Positions 13,201-23,879 of a DNA stretch of 64,000 bases are shown piece after piece. The stretch is from Linanthus parryae (lineage: Eukaryota > Streptophyta > Magnoliopsida > Ericales > Polemoniaceae): assembly GCA_023055425.1 (NCBI GenBank), contig JALGPY010000007.1:12844001-12908000 (forward strand), written 5' to 3'. The notes beneath the pieces were generated by a model. It was not told the origin of the DNA. It saw only the letters and a list, made by a program, of their open reading frames with translations, and did not search any database. The translations under genes and the position numbers were made by a program. The first letter of the stretch is position 1. Each line of letters starts with the position of its first letter.

Positions 13201-13682
13201 TACCTCGACAAGTTTTCACCGACGCCAATTGGGCTGGTAAACCCACGGTTCGTCGCAGTACTACCGGGCTTGTTGTCTTTTTGGGCCCTAACCCAGTCCA
13301 TTGGGCTTCCAAAAAGCAAGCTACGGTGGACCGATCCTCCACAGAGGCAGAGTATCGGGCCCTTGCCACTGCCGATGTCGATACTTATTGGTTCAAATTA
13401 TTATTTCATGACTTGCGTTTTATTTTACCTCATCCTCCTCATATTTGGACTGATAACAAATTTGCTATACCTTTAACAACAAATCCTTTATTTCACGCCC
13501 GCACTAAACATATTGAACTCGACTGTCACTATGTTAGGGAAAATGTTTTAAATCGCGAACTAACAGTTTCCTTTGTTTCTGGATCAGATCAACTTGCGGA
13601 TATTCTAACAAAATCTCTACATGCGCCACACTTCGAGGAATTAAAGACCAAACTAATGGTTCGATCACCACCTACAGTTTGA
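10209..13682 (+). pseudogene. 5'-truncated, frameshifted Copia polyprotein
   Basis: Coding sequence starts inside the gag zinc knuckle (HNALDCWHRM, 10212-10241), so the 5' LTR and most of gag are absent. Then come protease (WLTDTGASNHM near 10326), integrase zinc finger (LWHSPLGHP ... CESCLAGK, 10730-10845), integrase core (LVHSDVWGP, DGGGEY-like SEGGGEY, PHTPQQNGVSERKH to 11220), RT (GTKWVYKTKF ... YVDDI at about 12735) and RNase H (TDANWAG ... SSTEAEYRA ... ARTKHIELDCHYVRE). Frameshifts occur near 10560, 11120, 12100-12240 and 12510. The first D/G-rich integrase motif has SEGGGEY where TDGGGEF is usual. It cannot encode a functional polyprotein. Confidence 0.88.
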
Positions 13683-13973
13683 GGGACGGTATTAGAAGAC
13701 ATGGGCTTCTCTCCTCAAATATGGGCCTTCAAAGCCCATCTTCAGCTACTCTTTGTCAAAGCCCACTGGCTTAGTAGATTCAGTCCAGACCCATTACTGT
13801 AAACCCAATCTATTATTACAGTTGGATATGATGTAGTACAAATCCTACCGTTGTGATGGCTAGTATATAAAGCCTTAGAGTGTATTAGGGTTTCATTTAA
13901 TCATCAATACAATATCTCTCTAGCTTCTCTCTTCAACCATTTCTCTGCAGAAAGGGTAAAATCCTAGATCTGT
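13681..13973 (+). repeat. Polypurine tract and 3' LTR of the truncated Copia
   Basis: GAGGGACGG (13681-13689) directly follows the polyprotein stop, then TATTAGAAGAC begins the LTR; the usual TG appears mutated to TA. A TATA box (TATATAAAG) lies near 13863. The far border is unclear because the sequence passes into the right 340-bp repeat at 13974 without a clean CA end. Confidence 0.55.
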
Positions 13974-14312
13974 TGCCAAACTATGGCACCATCTTTCATT
14001 GAGTTGGAGCTTTCAGTTCTTGAGAAAACAAGTCCATCGAACTATCAAAGACATGCCATATTGCCATGTATTCCACTTAAAAAGGAAAGAATACATGCCA
14101 TAAAAAACAAAGATATAACCATATAGGAATAAAAATGAAACCAAAAAGTATAAAAATACTCGAATAGTTGGATTTCGTATCTCCGTTAATAAGAAGTAAT
14201 GAAGAAAATGTCACCCGTCCACAAATAATATCAGGCAATATAATTGTCACATTTTCACGAATAGAATCAGATTGTCAATACTAAATCATCGAGAAAACAT
14301 CATATGATATAC
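13974..14312. repeat. 340-bp direct repeat, right copy
   Basis: Near-identical partner of 9869-10208, lying just downstream of the raffinose synthase stop codon. It runs on without a break into the gene's 3' flank, so this copy may hold part of the gene's 3' UTR or downstream region. Confidence 0.9.
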
Positions 14313-14430
14313 TTCCATAAAATCAAATCAAATCATTTCATATACATCGCACCAGACAATACACTAGTTAGATCACCCGAATCAAATAATCGATACTAGG
14401 TAGAACTTAAAGTACAAATCAATCGATTCC

Positions 14431-17400
14431 TCAAAACAAGTACTCGACATTAGACAAGCCAGAGGACTCGAACCACGGCACTTGAACCACAACCATGAGT
14501 CCTTCGTAGACAAATTCAACTTCTTCCCCGTTAACACGACAAGCTCTTGGTCTCTCAGATGCAAAAACTCTCATCTCACCAGCACCCCTCACCCCAACTC
14601 GAACCAATTTGGCATCATCATTTGACACCAACGACTGAATCGCTCCTCCACCATTGAGCATATTAACCAACCCAATTGGCGCGAACTGAACATATTTGTT
14701 AGCTAAAAGACTGACGGGTGAGACAGTTATGAGCTCAAAAGTGAAAGGCTCAAGCGATAGCGCAATGTTATCTGATAGCTTTGACAAGATTAGCTTCTTC
14801 TGGTGGAACATGTAGAGCGCGAATTGTTGGTCCCCTTGGATGGCGATCGCGTTCGTTCCTTGCTTCCATTCAATGTCTTTTGGGCTCGCCATAGCCATCA
14901 CCTCGTGGGAATACTCCGAGAAGCACTTGTTTCTACGCGATTCGCGACACCAGCCTCCACCTTGGCAATTGAAAGCTCCCAAAACTCCCGTGTACTAAAA
15001 AAACACGAATCAAGACGTTATTTGGTTCAATTTGGTGATATAAACATGAGCGGACCCAGGACAGTGGGCAGTGGCGGAGCTAGGAAATCAAACTAGTCAG
15101 GACAAGAAATAAGTCAAATAATAGAATTGATAACATTTAATTTTTATCGGGGTAAGAATGCATTTTTCATAAGAAAATCTTTGTAAAAAAACCTATAAAA
15201 ATATGAGGTATTAGTGAAAATTTTCAGAACACATGGGAAAAATTGCCCACCCTTGCCCCTCAGTGCATCCGCGCGCTTGAGTGGTGGCTAAATTTAAAAG
15301 TTTAACCAAAAAAACAAATAAAAGTAATGCCAAAATTTCAGTATTGAAAAATTGAGTGGATGCTACTATCCATGGTTCTCACCAGGTAAATCCGCCACTG
15401 ATTACAAACATCAGGATGTGAGAAACTGTGTACACATACCTTGTTCAGATTCCATATTTTGAGCATGGTTTTCCCATCGTGGAGCGGGTCCTCGAAGAGG
15501 CAATCACGGGTGGGTAAAGCGTAGTGCTCGCATCGCAATATCGACCCGTCAGGCAAGACAAGGGTCTTGAGGAGGTCGAAGTTATGCTTTCCGACTGAGT
15601 CGCTCACATAAATGGGCCCGCCCGATATGGCTCGCGAAGCGGCATGGAATTCGGCACAGGGATGAGTTGACTGGAACATGTCCCAGTCAGGGTGTATGAA
15701 ATTGCCCATCCATAAGCTATTGTAAGCACAGTGCACCATATGGCACCCTTGTAGCCAGAATGTACCGTTCGGGTCCCCAGATGGATCCGTGCACCAAAAA
15801 TCATCCCCTGTTTAATTTTTTATAAAATATAATTATATATTCAATTCTAGTTCATATTTAAATACTGATTATACATTATCACAATCTTAGACCGACATAA
15901 CAATAACATAAATAGAGTGTATTAAAGTTTTGGACATACCAACACGACCCAGAGCTATAGCCTCGGTTCCGAGAAACATGAAGTCATTGCAGTGTTCCAT
16001 GCTTGCGATAACACCGTTTCCTTTAAAATGCTTGTTTACTGAATTTGTTAGCGCCTTGTAATATGATTTTGCAAGCTCCACTCTACCTCCATAATCTTCT
16101 GACAACATTTCCAACACCTGCACATACATAATAATCTTCATTTCAAACTAGAAATAGGCAAAATTTGGTATAAACATCTAGAAAACATTTTTATTTCAAA
16201 GTAAGTAACCGATTTAGAACTTACGTGAATCACGTCGACCTTGACACCATCGATCCCAACCGATTCCAAATGCGAGTGCAGCCCTTCGTACATCTCATTA
16301 ACTCTGTCAGGTAGCGTCAACCCAACACCGTTGTTCACAATCTTGTCGACAGCGAGATCTTCCATAGTTTGCTCTAACCCGAGCGACAATTTAGGTACAA
16401 CAACTCTAGCTTCGGGCAGTCCGGTCATATCAGGTCTTAACCCGCCCCAATATCCACACAGCGCATGCCAGACATAAACATAATCAACCGTCCCGAATTC
16501 GTCTTTTAGGTCCTTAACAAAGGCACCCATACCCTTGAGGGAACTTTTAGGGCTCTTGTAGTCCCTAAATTTGTAATTCTCCTGAAACTTCGTCAGCCTA
16601 CAAGGCATCTGCTCACCAGCTGAGGTCCGGTTCATGCCCTCTTCATCAATCGGGTCATCGTCGTGTGCTATCGACTGCCACCCATCATCGATCAACACGT
16701 GTCCTGGTGGGCACCCACCTTCGACTAGTCCCTTGACACCCTCCCACACACCTTGCGGGTGAACATTAAGGTAGAAAGCGTCCCACGTGCACCAACCAAA
16801 TTTGTCCACGACACCAGGTGGAATCTTCTCCTTAAGCAGCCTAAAAGTTCCCAAGTGTATTCTAGCAACTTCTACAGCGTCTTTGACAAGAGTAAACGGG
16901 TCGTCACCAACGTGGATGTAGAGCGCGCTCCGGAAACCCGACCCGACCACTTTTGTCGACCCGCTTTCTAAACAAATCTCGATGAAATCGTCACCGTCGG
17001 TTGACGACTGGAGGGAAGCCCGGAAGGGTCCTTCAATGAGAGGGAGGAGGACCGTGTAGGGCCGGCCCTCCTCGGACCGGTCGAGGATCACGATCTGGGT
17101 CTCGGACTCGAGGTCACGCCCGTTTGACCCGACCCATTGGGTCGTCCACCACACTTTGAACCGGAATATACTCATGAACTTGATTCCTTTCAGCTTCCCA
17201 AGTGGGACCACGTGCCGGCTGTTAGCTTCGTCGGCCGTGAAGCCGACGAAACAACCGGCACTGGTCGTCGCCCCTGATTTATCAGGGGCGACGCTGTAAG
17301 GTGAAGGGAATGATGTAACGTTAGGTGGTACTTCTGAGAGGATGACGTGGTCGTTGGCCGTGAACTGTGTTCCGGCCAACTGAACCGAGGACTTGGGTCC

Positions 17401-17457
17401 TGGTCCTCGGACTGGCTCGAGTGGGTTCGAGTCGGATTTGATTAAACTTGGGGCCAT
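14431..17457 (-). CDS. Raffinose synthase (galactinol-sucrose galactosyltransferase)
   Basis: Moves galactose from galactinol to sucrose, making raffinose, a cytosolic osmoprotectant and transport sugar. Four exons on the minus strand: 17457-16225, 16117-15940, 15807-15440, 14994-14431. Spliced length is 2343 nt, 780 aa, normal for the family (about 780). All introns are GT-AG and phases agree. Family hallmarks: [14 protein letters not shown], then DDGWQ at residues 257-261, KVDV with the likely GH36 nucleophile D408, and in exon 3 a [14 protein letters not shown] block plus [19 protein letters not shown]. Exon 4 has [10 protein letters not shown]. No transit or signal peptide is seen. The start is the first ATG, about 75-80 nt below a TATA-spaced start point. 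Intron 3 contains a TE remnant. An intact Copia sits about 0.5 kb upstream. It resembles RFS5-type synthases; stachyose synthase is less likely because the roughly 80-residue insert typical of that enzyme is not seen. Confidence 0.95.
15069..15400. mobile_element. Small TE remnant in raffinose synthase intron 3
   Basis: CAGTGGCGGAGC at 15069 is matched by TCCGCCACTG at 15391-15400, a 10-bp terminal inverted repeat around about 330 bp of AT-rich non-coding sequence. I see no convincing flanking duplication (ACAGTGGG versus ATTACAAA), so class assignment is open; hAT-like is a guess. It occupies most of the intron. Confidence 0.45.
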
Positions 17458-17561
17458 AATGGGATTGGGATTTGAACAAGAATGGATGAGGAATGTGTGA
17501 TGTTGAAATGGAATAAGGCTCTGTTTGTGTTTGGGTTTAGGGATTGTGAGTTTGGGAAGTG

Positions 17562-17569
17562 TATTTATA
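17562..17569 (-). promoter_or_regulatory. TATA box of raffinose synthase
   Basis: The minus strand reads CTATAAATAC about 105 nt upstream of the start codon, which predicts a leader of about 75-80 nt. The nearby young Copia LTR begins at 17963, so the promoter left between them is about 400 bp. Confidence 0.6.
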
Positions 17570-17962
17570 GAGAGGGAGTGGTAACGGCCATGGAAGCTTC
17601 AGGGGGGTCGTTAGGTTGGACGGTTGGTTAGTTGAAAAGTTTGATTTTCTGGTTAATGTGTGCGTGTGAGAGTGTTTAAATTAAACAAGATTATCTATAA
17701 TCTAAGTCGTTTTTTGTTAGACAAATCTCTCATGAAAGGAGACACATCGGTCTCCTTGATTTTAGGGAATGTGACAAGTGGCTGTGTTTGTGAGGGTTTG
17801 AGTTTCATAGGGTTTAAATGCTGATTTGCTTGACTGAGTTAGAAAATGACCACTGAGATACACTCTAGAATCTAGATTGCTTAGTCTAAGCATGTTTTAC
17901 ATTGAAACAAATAGTCATAGATAGGTTTTGTATCACTTACAACCAGATTATAAGTCAATTTT

Positions 17963-18175
17963 TGTTAAATATAGAAGCTTAGGTGCTATTATGATGTTAA
18001 TGAAGATTGTGAGGTCAGTTGTGTAAATACAGAATACTTGTGTATTCTGTTATGATTGTTAGAAGTCAGGTATAAATCATGTATGTGGTTAATTGAGTTT
18101 GTTAATGAAATAATAACTTTCCCAATTCTCTTCTGTTAGGGTTTCTATTCTTCTTCTTCTTCTCATTTGTTCTCA
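17963..18175 (+). repeat. 5' LTR of the complete Copia (213 bp)
   Basis: Begins TGTTAAATATAG and ends TTGTTCTCA. It carries a palindromic AGAATACTTGTGTATTCT and a TATA-like GTATAAATC near 18069, then a CT-rich stretch before the primer site. Identical to the 3' copy. Confidence 0.93.
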
Positions 18176-18188
18176 TGGTATCAGAGCC
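18176..18188 (+). promoter_or_regulatory. Primer-binding site, initiator tRNA-Met
   Basis: TGGTATCAGAGCC directly abuts the 5' LTR, matching the complement of the initiator tRNA-Met 3' end. Confidence 0.9.
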
Positions 18189-18225
18189 ACCGATCAGTGG
18201 ATCTTCGTCTTCTCCGGCGTAATTC

Positions 18226-21200
18226 ATGGCGGTCTCATCGTCTCCGGTCACAGTGGCCTCCAATCTCCAGTTCTTCATCACCAATTTTCATCATCTCGTG
18301 CCTATCAAGCTCGACGCACATAACTACGGTGTTTGGCGTCTTCAGTGCGAGAGTGCTCTTACTGCGAGCTTGCTTCTCGATCGTCTTCAATCTGATTCTT
18401 CTCCGGCAAGAGAAATTCGTTCTACCGACGGTACTATCTCTCCTAATCCTCAATTTCAGAATTGGCTAGTTGAGGATTCATATATTCGTAGCTGTCTTCT
18501 TGCAACTTTGAGTCCCTCTGTGCTAGTACAAGTTAAGCATCTCACTTCTGCCTTCTCTCTGTGGAAATTTCTTGAAAACAAGTTCACACAACTCAATTCA
18601 ACTGATATCTACAATCTGCGGTTTCAATTGCATAATATCAAGAAGACAAGTACTGAATCTGTGAAGGATTTTCTCGCAAGAATTCGTTTAATTTCTGAAC
18701 AACTTGCTCTTGCTGGTTCTCCGATTAATCATGCCGATCTTGTCTTCTACTCTCTTCAAGGCTTACCTGCTGAATTTAATCTCATTAAGCCTGTTATCCG
18801 CAATCTTCCATTATCTCTTGATATTGAAGAAGTTCATACACGCATTCTCTCAGAAGCTGTACATGTTGATCTTGAGCATCAAGCTCTTCTTGCTAATACT
18901 GCTTCTCCTGTTGCTTTGGTTACTCAATCTGAGCATTCTAACCAATTTAAACATGGTTACACCAAGTTTCGCCCCCCTACTTACTCTAAAGGCTATTCTA
19001 AACCTAGTTTTACAAAGCCAAGGGGTGGCTACTCCTCTATGTCTACTGGTTCTAGACCTAATGTGCAATGCCAGATCTGTGATAAGACTGGTCACACTGC
19101 AGCCACATGTTGGCACAGATTCAAAGAAGACTACACTCCTAAGGCACTGTTGGCACAGTCTTCTAACACAAGGTCACAGTGGATATTGGATTCTGGAGCT
19201 AGTAGTCATCTTACTCCTGATCTTTCCAATATTAATCACTCAAGACATCTCCCTGGTTCAGGATCTTCTAGTGTGCTTTTGGCTGATGGTTCTTCTACAG
19301 CTGCACTGTCTTGTGGTGATGGTTTATTACCTACTCCTACTGGTATTCTCTCTCTCAATCAGTTACTTCATGTTCCACACTTAGCTCATAATCTTATTTT
19401 AGTTCAGAAGCTTGCTAGAGACAATAACTGTATTGTGATTTTTGATGCTACAACTGTGGTGATACAGGACAAACTTTCCAAGAAAGTCCTGTATCAAGGG
19501 AAGGCTACTAATGGTCTATACACCATTGTTCCTTCTCATACCATCTCCTCTTCAGCTCCTGTAGCTCTTACTACTTCATCACAAGCATCTACTATGAGTC
19601 AAGTTTGGCATGCCAGGCTTGGTCATCCAGCTGGTGACATATCTACTGCCTTCTCTAAAAAGTTGAAGCTTCCTTGTTTTGTTTCAAATCACTGTACTGC
19701 TTGTGCTGTTGCAAAAGGGAAAAAGCTTCCATTTCAGTCTTCTACAGAACCTAGGTCCACCACTGCTTTGGCTTATCTTCATATGGATGTGTGGGGTCCA
19801 GCCCCTGTTCTGTCTAATACTGGTTATCAATATTATTTGTTAGTGGTGGATGACTTCACAAGGTTCTCTTGGCTCTTTCCTCTTGTCCACAAGTCAGATG
19901 TGTCTTCTACTATACAAGACTTTATTCATCAAGTTCAAAATCAGTTCTCTCTCACTGTTAAGACTATTAAGACAGATGGGGGTGGAGAGTTCTGTAATAA
20001 AGTTCTAGCTGCTTTCTTCAAACAAAAGGGGATTCAACATTTGGTTACTTGTCCTCATACACCTCAGCACAATGGTGTTGTAGAGAGGAAGCACAGACAT
20101 GTTATAGAAACTCTTAGAGCTTTGCTGACATATGCCTCTGTTCCTACTATATACTGGGTTGAAGGAGTTCTTACAAGTGTTCATCTTATTAACAGGATGC
20201 CACTCTCTACTCTTGGTTTTATCTCTCCTTATGAGCTTTTATATCAAGAATCTCCTTCATTACATCATATTAGAGTGTTTGGGTGCTTGTGCTACCCTTG
20301 GATCAGACCCTACACTCCTCACAAGCTGGCTAATAGGTCTGTGGCTTGTGTATTTCTTGGTTACCACACTCCCAGTGGTTACAGGTGTCTTGACCCAGTT
20401 ACTGGAAGAGTCTATGTTTCCAGACATGTTACTTTTCAAGAAAGTGTGTTTCCTTTCTCTACTGCTGCTGCTTGTACTGATACTTCTCAAAACATGGCTA
20501 TCCTAGATGCTTTTCCTTTTTCCAGCACCATTGTTAGCTCTATGACAAACACTCCTGCTGTTTCACCTTCTACTTCTGTCATTGTGCCACCTGTTCTTGA
20601 AGCTGAACCTGTTTCCTCTACAACATCATCTTCTTCCTCCCCCCTACCTGGTTCTAGTGCTTCTCCTCCTGTTCTTAACACTCACCCCATGGTCACAAGA
20701 CTTAGATCTGGTATTAGTAAACCCAGACAGATATTCTCTCTTCATACAATGGTCACAGATAAAGAACCTGTTACAGTTGCTGAAGCTATGACTCACCCTC
20801 TTTGGCTACAAGCTATGAAGGAGGAGTTCCAAGCTCTACAAGCTCAGAAGACATGGACTCTTGTCTCTCCTTCTCAAGATAGCAATATTATTGGATGTAG
20901 ATGGGTTTTTAAATTGAAAAGACATGCTGATGGGTCTATAGCTAGACACAAGGCCAGATTAGTTGCCAAAGGCTTTCATCAACAAGAAGGCATTGACTAT
21001 AATGACACTTTTAGCCCAGTGGTCAAACAACAAACAGTTAAATTGGTGCTTACTCTTGCTCATCATTTCCAGTGGCCTCTTAGACAGTTTGATGTGAATA
21101 ATGCATTTCTGCATGGGCCTTTAACTGAGACAGTTTTTATGATTCAGCCACCAGGGTTTGAAGATTCTAGTCATCCATCTCATGTTTGTTGTCTCAAGAA

Positions 21201-22377
21201 AGCTTTGTATGGGCTTAAACAAGCCCCTAGAGCTTGGTATCAGTTATTTAACACTTTTTTGCTATCTCAGGGATTTCAGACTTCTCCCACAGACACTTCC
21301 TTGTTTTATAGACATTCTGGGGGCAAAGTGGTCATTTTACTTGTCTATGTGGATGACCTCATTCTTACTGGGAATGATGCTGCCTTTATCTCTCATCTTG
21401 TGCCTGCAATGAACAAGGAGTTTTCCATCAAAGACTTGGGTGCTTTGTCTTATTTTCTGGGTATTTCCTACATCCCTCTCTCTTCTGGATTTCTTCTCTC
21501 TCAATCCAAATATGCAAGTGAAATCTTGCACAAAGCTGGTTTCTCAGACTGCAAATCTTCTTCTACTCCCATTGCTCTCAAAGTTGACACCTGTCCTGAT
21601 CTTACACCTTTGTCTGATCCTTCTACTTTTAGAAGTCTTGTTGGGTCTTTGCAATATCTCACAGTTACCAGGCCAGACCTATCTTTTGCTGTGAACTATG
21701 TGTGTCAAAGAATGCATATGCCTACAGTTTCTGATCAAAAGGCTCTTCACAGAATTCTTAGATATGTTAAAGGGACTGTTCATTTTGGATTGAAGTTTCA
21801 AACTTGCCCTTTGGATCTGGTTGCTTATTCAGACAGTGATTGGGCTGGTGATCAAGTGGATAGAAAATCAGTTACTGGATCTTGTGTATTTCTTGGCAAG
21901 AACTTGCTTTCTTGGACTTCTAAGAAGCAAGTTACAGTCTCCAGATCTTCTACTGAAGCAGAGTTTAGAGCTCTTGCTCATACAGCTTCTGATGTGTTGT
22001 GGTTAAAAATTTTACTCACAGAATTAAAGGTCTCTTTAAACCATGTTCCTGTGATCTATTGTGATAATGTTGCTGCATTACAGCTGGCTCAGAATCCAGT
22101 ACTTCATAGCAGAACCAAACACATGGAGATAGATTGTTATTTTGTGAGGGATAGAGTTGCTACTGGTGCTTTGGCTGTGCAACATGTTGGTACTGCATCT
22201 CAGCTAGCTGATCTTCTAACAAAACCTCTCTCAGCAGCCAGATTTCATGGTTTATGTCAAGCTCTTGGAGTTGTGGATATCAGTTCTGTGGCTTCTTCCT
22301 CTTCTTGTTCTTCTGCTGATGTCTGTTCATCTTCTGGTCACTCTTCAGCTGGTAAATCTTTCCCACCTTCAGAGTGA
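18226..22377 (+). CDS. Copia Gag-Pol polyprotein, intact (1383 aa)
   Basis: Encodes the capsid and enzymes for copying and inserting the element. Domains in order: Gag with the LDAHNYGVW motif near residue 30; CCHC zinc knuckle CQICDKTGHTAATC at 282-295; aspartic protease DSGASSH with catalytic D322; integrase zinc finger WHARLGHP...CTACAVAKGK near 462-500; integrase catalytic D521, D584 and E620 with the expected 35-residue D-E spacing; RT from about 880, with YVDD at 1041-1044; RNase H (YSDSDWAG, SSTEAEFRA, HSRTKHMEIDCYFVRD) to about 1345; then a serine-rich tail. No stop or frameshift. The start is the first ATG after the primer site. All catalytic motifs look intact, so it is probably competent. 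Confidence 0.95.
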   Translation: MAVSSSPVTVASNLQFFITNFHHLVPIKLDAHNYGVWRLQCESALTASLLLDRLQSDSSPAREIRSTDGTISPNPQFQNWLVEDSYIRSCLLATLSPSVLVQVKHLTSAFSLWKFLENKFTQLNSTDIYNLRFQLHNIKKTSTESVKDFLARIRLISEQLALAGSPINHADLVFYSLQGLPAEFNLIKPVIRNLPLSLDIEEVHTRILSEAVHVDLEHQALLANTASPVALVTQSEHSNQFKHGYTKFRPPTYSKGYSKPSFTKPRGGYSSMSTGSRPNVQCQICDKTGHTAATCWHRFKEDYTPKALLAQSSNTRSQWILDSGASSHLTPDLSNINHSRHLPGSGSSSVLLADGSSTAALSCGDGLLPTPTGILSLNQLLHVPHLAHNLILVQKLARDNNCIVIFDATTVVIQDKLSKKVLYQGKATNGLYTIVPSHTISSSAPVALTTSSQASTMSQVWHARLGHPAGDISTAFSKKLKLPCFVSNHCTACAVAKGKKLPFQSSTEPRSTTALAYLHMDVWGPAPVLSNTGYQYYLLVVDDFTRFSWLFPLVHKSDVSSTIQDFIHQVQNQFSLTVKTIKTDGGGEFCNKVLAAFFKQKGIQHLVTCPHTPQHNGVVERKHRHVIETLRALLTYASVPTIYWVEGVLTSVHLINRMPLSTLGFISPYELLYQESPSLHHIRVFGCLCYPWIRPYTPHKLANRSVACVFLGYHTPSGYRCLDPVTGRVYVSRHVTFQESVFPFSTAAACTDTSQNMAILDAFPFSSTIVSSMTNTPAVSPSTSVIVPPVLEAEPVSSTTSSSSSPLPGSSASPPVLNTHPMVTRLRSGISKPRQIFSLHTMVTDKEPVTVAEAMTHPLWLQAMKEEFQALQAQKTWTLVSPSQDSNIIGCRWVFKLKRHADGSIARHKARLVAKGFHQQEGIDYNDTFSPVVKQQTVKLVLTLAHHFQWPLRQFDVNNAFLHGPLTETVFMIQPPGFEDSSHPSHVCCLKKALYGLKQAPRAWYQLFNTFLLSQGFQTSPTDTSLFYRHSGGKVVILLVYVDDLILTGNDAAFISHLVPAMNKEFSIKDLGALSYFLGISYIPLSSGFLLSQSKYASEILHKAGFSDCKSSSTPIALKVDTCPDLTPLSDPSTFRSLVGSLQYLTVTRPDLSFAVNYVCQRMHMPTVSDQKALHRILRYVKGTVHFGLKFQTCPLDLVAYSDSDWAGDQVDRKSVTGSCVFLGKNLLSWTSKKQVTVSRSSTEAEFRALAHTASDVLWLKILLTELKVSLNHVPVIYCDNVAALQLAQNPVLHSRTKHMEIDCYFVRDRVATGALAVQHVGTASQLADLLTKPLSAARFHGLCQALGVVDISSVASSSSCSSADVCSSSGHSSAGKSFPPSE

Positions 22378-22384
22378 GGGGGAA
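22374..22384 (+). promoter_or_regulatory. Polypurine tract of the complete Copia
   Basis: GTGAGGGGGAA directly precedes the 3' LTR and overlaps the polyprotein stop codon; it primes plus-strand DNA synthesis. Confidence 0.8.
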
Positions 22385-22597
22385 TGTTAAATATAGAAGC
22401 TTAGGTGCTATTATGATGTTAATGAAGATTGTGAGGTCAGTTGTGTAAATACAGAATACTTGTGTATTCTGTTATGATTGTTAGAAGTCAGGTATAAATC
22501 ATGTATGTGGTTAATTGAGTTTGTTAATGAAATAATAACTTTCCCAATTCTCTTCTGTTAGGGTTTCTATTCTTCTTCTTCTTCTCATTTGTTCTCA
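22385..22597 (+). repeat. 3' LTR of the complete Copia (213 bp)
   Basis: Reads identically to the 5' LTR over all 213 positions. It is followed by the ATTTT target duplication. Confidence 0.93.
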
Positions 22598-22602
22598 ATT
22601 TT

Positions 22603-23410
22603 GTGCTATAAGTTGGAGTTAGTTTCACAGCACTGGTGTTGTATGAATTTACAAACTGAAATTTGTAGATTCAGCATTATAAATTCATAGTAAAAAAGAG
22701 TTCTCTTTATGAAATTTTAATTGGAACTTTTGTATTGGACAAATTTTTCACCAAACACTAATTTCTTTTCTTTTGCATAAACTTATTTGCCATAAACTTA
22801 TAAGTTATTTTTTTAAAGTAAACTTATAAGTTAATTTAAGTTACAAGTAAGCTATACAAACTCATCGTTATCTTTTCTAGTACTTGTAAATTGGAAATTT
22901 GAAATCTCTTCGATGAAAATTACCAAACATGCACTTTGTATGTGCCAAATGTGGTAGACATGAAATAACTCAACCCCCATTCTGTCCATATAACATACCA
23001 AGAGCATGCCAATAGGCAATAGCTAGCCCAAATACCGAACCTAAACAACTTTAGAAGACCTTTTCTTTCTTCAGGGCAGCTGAGTAATTGTGACTAGAGT
23101 TCTTCTCGAGGCTTCTGCGGACTTCATGAGGTTTCCATAAATCATCTGATTCTCTTGCTTTGTCTTTACATGTAATGCTCTATTTTGGTTCGAGCCTTTA
23201 GCAAAAGGGGAAAAGAAAATAGAGCTTCTTCATAATTAAGAATGCCACACTTCAAAATGCATACCTCAGATTTGACCGAAATACATTTTACATATATGTG
23301 GTTTGACTTTTTATCAAGTTGCATACCTGTGATATGCGTGTGTGTTTCCATTCATAAGGTTAAGTTTAACATCTCAACAATTATTTTACTCACATTTTCT
23401 ATTAATGAAA
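22603..23410. other. Intergenic, no gene seen
   Basis: AT-rich sequence that was the original upstream flank of raffinose synthase before the Copia insertion. Short ATAAACTTATAAGTTA palindromes occur near 22787-22830. No supported frame or RNA gene. Confidence 0.5.
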
Positions 23411-23418
23411 CTAGCTTT

Positions 23419-23622
23419 TTTTTAAGGGAAATGCTAAACGTCACCCTTTCTTCTTTACCATTCAAGTTCACCCTTTATGTGGATGTATTTGATTGGTGAT
23501 GTTATTATAGAAATATCTTAAAATAAATAGTTACAACAATCATATCTTGACATGTAGTAAGTGAACTAAGAGAGTGAAGAAAAAAAAGGTGAAACCTAAC
23601 GGCCCCCTCTTTTTTAAATATA
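23419..23622. mobile_element. MITE candidate with imperfect inverted ends
   Basis: The left end AAGGGAAATGCTAAACGTCACC pairs imperfectly with the inverse of the right end (GGTGAAACCTAACGGCCCCCTCTT). The inside is about 150 bp and non-coding. T-rich flanks on both sides hide any target duplication. Mutator-type or other class not decided. Confidence 0.4.
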
Positions 23623-23879
23623 AGCAGTACTTTCATAACTAATAAAGACATGAATTCCCACAAATTAATCTTGCCCATGCCCTTCTCTATCTAACACACC
23701 ATATGGTGTTCTCTACGCAGGGGCGGATCTAAAAATTTGATACAGTGAGAGATAAATTAGAAATATTACTTGTAATAAGAGCAAAATCGTAATTTTAAAA
23801 TTGAGTTGGGGATTTAGTGCAAATATTCTAGCACTAAACTTAAAAAGCTACTTAAAATAATGATAAAATAAGAATTTTT
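23623..23879. other. Short intergenic stretch with a TE-end-like motif
   Basis: Contains CAGGGGCGGATCTAAAAATT near 23718, the kind of sequence found at one end of some plant MITEs, but no matching second end. Otherwise AT-rich and non-coding. Confidence 0.35.

Larger units (their letters stand above)
17963..22597 (+). mobile_element. Complete young Copia retrotransposon
   Basis: A 4635-bp element with two 213-bp LTRs (17963-18175 and 22385-22597) that read identically base for base. A perfect 5-bp target duplication ATTTT flanks it (17958-17962, 22598-22602). A Met-tRNA primer site directly follows the 5' LTR, one uninterrupted polyprotein ORF fills the inside, and a polypurine tract precedes the 3' LTR. 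Short LTRs and single-ORF layout suggest the Ale/Retrofit lineage (inference). Identical LTRs mean a very recent insertion. It sits upstream of raffinose synthase and is transcribed away from it. Confidence 0.95.

Noticed and set aside
15036..15439. Extra coding exon in raffinose synthase intron 3
   Set aside because: Exon 3 and exon 4 join in phase with conserved residues (NK then YTGVLGAF); the intervening sequence has TE-like ends.
18850..22006. Many overlapping frames within the complete Copia
   Set aside because: They are shadows of the 1383-aa polyprotein in other frames.
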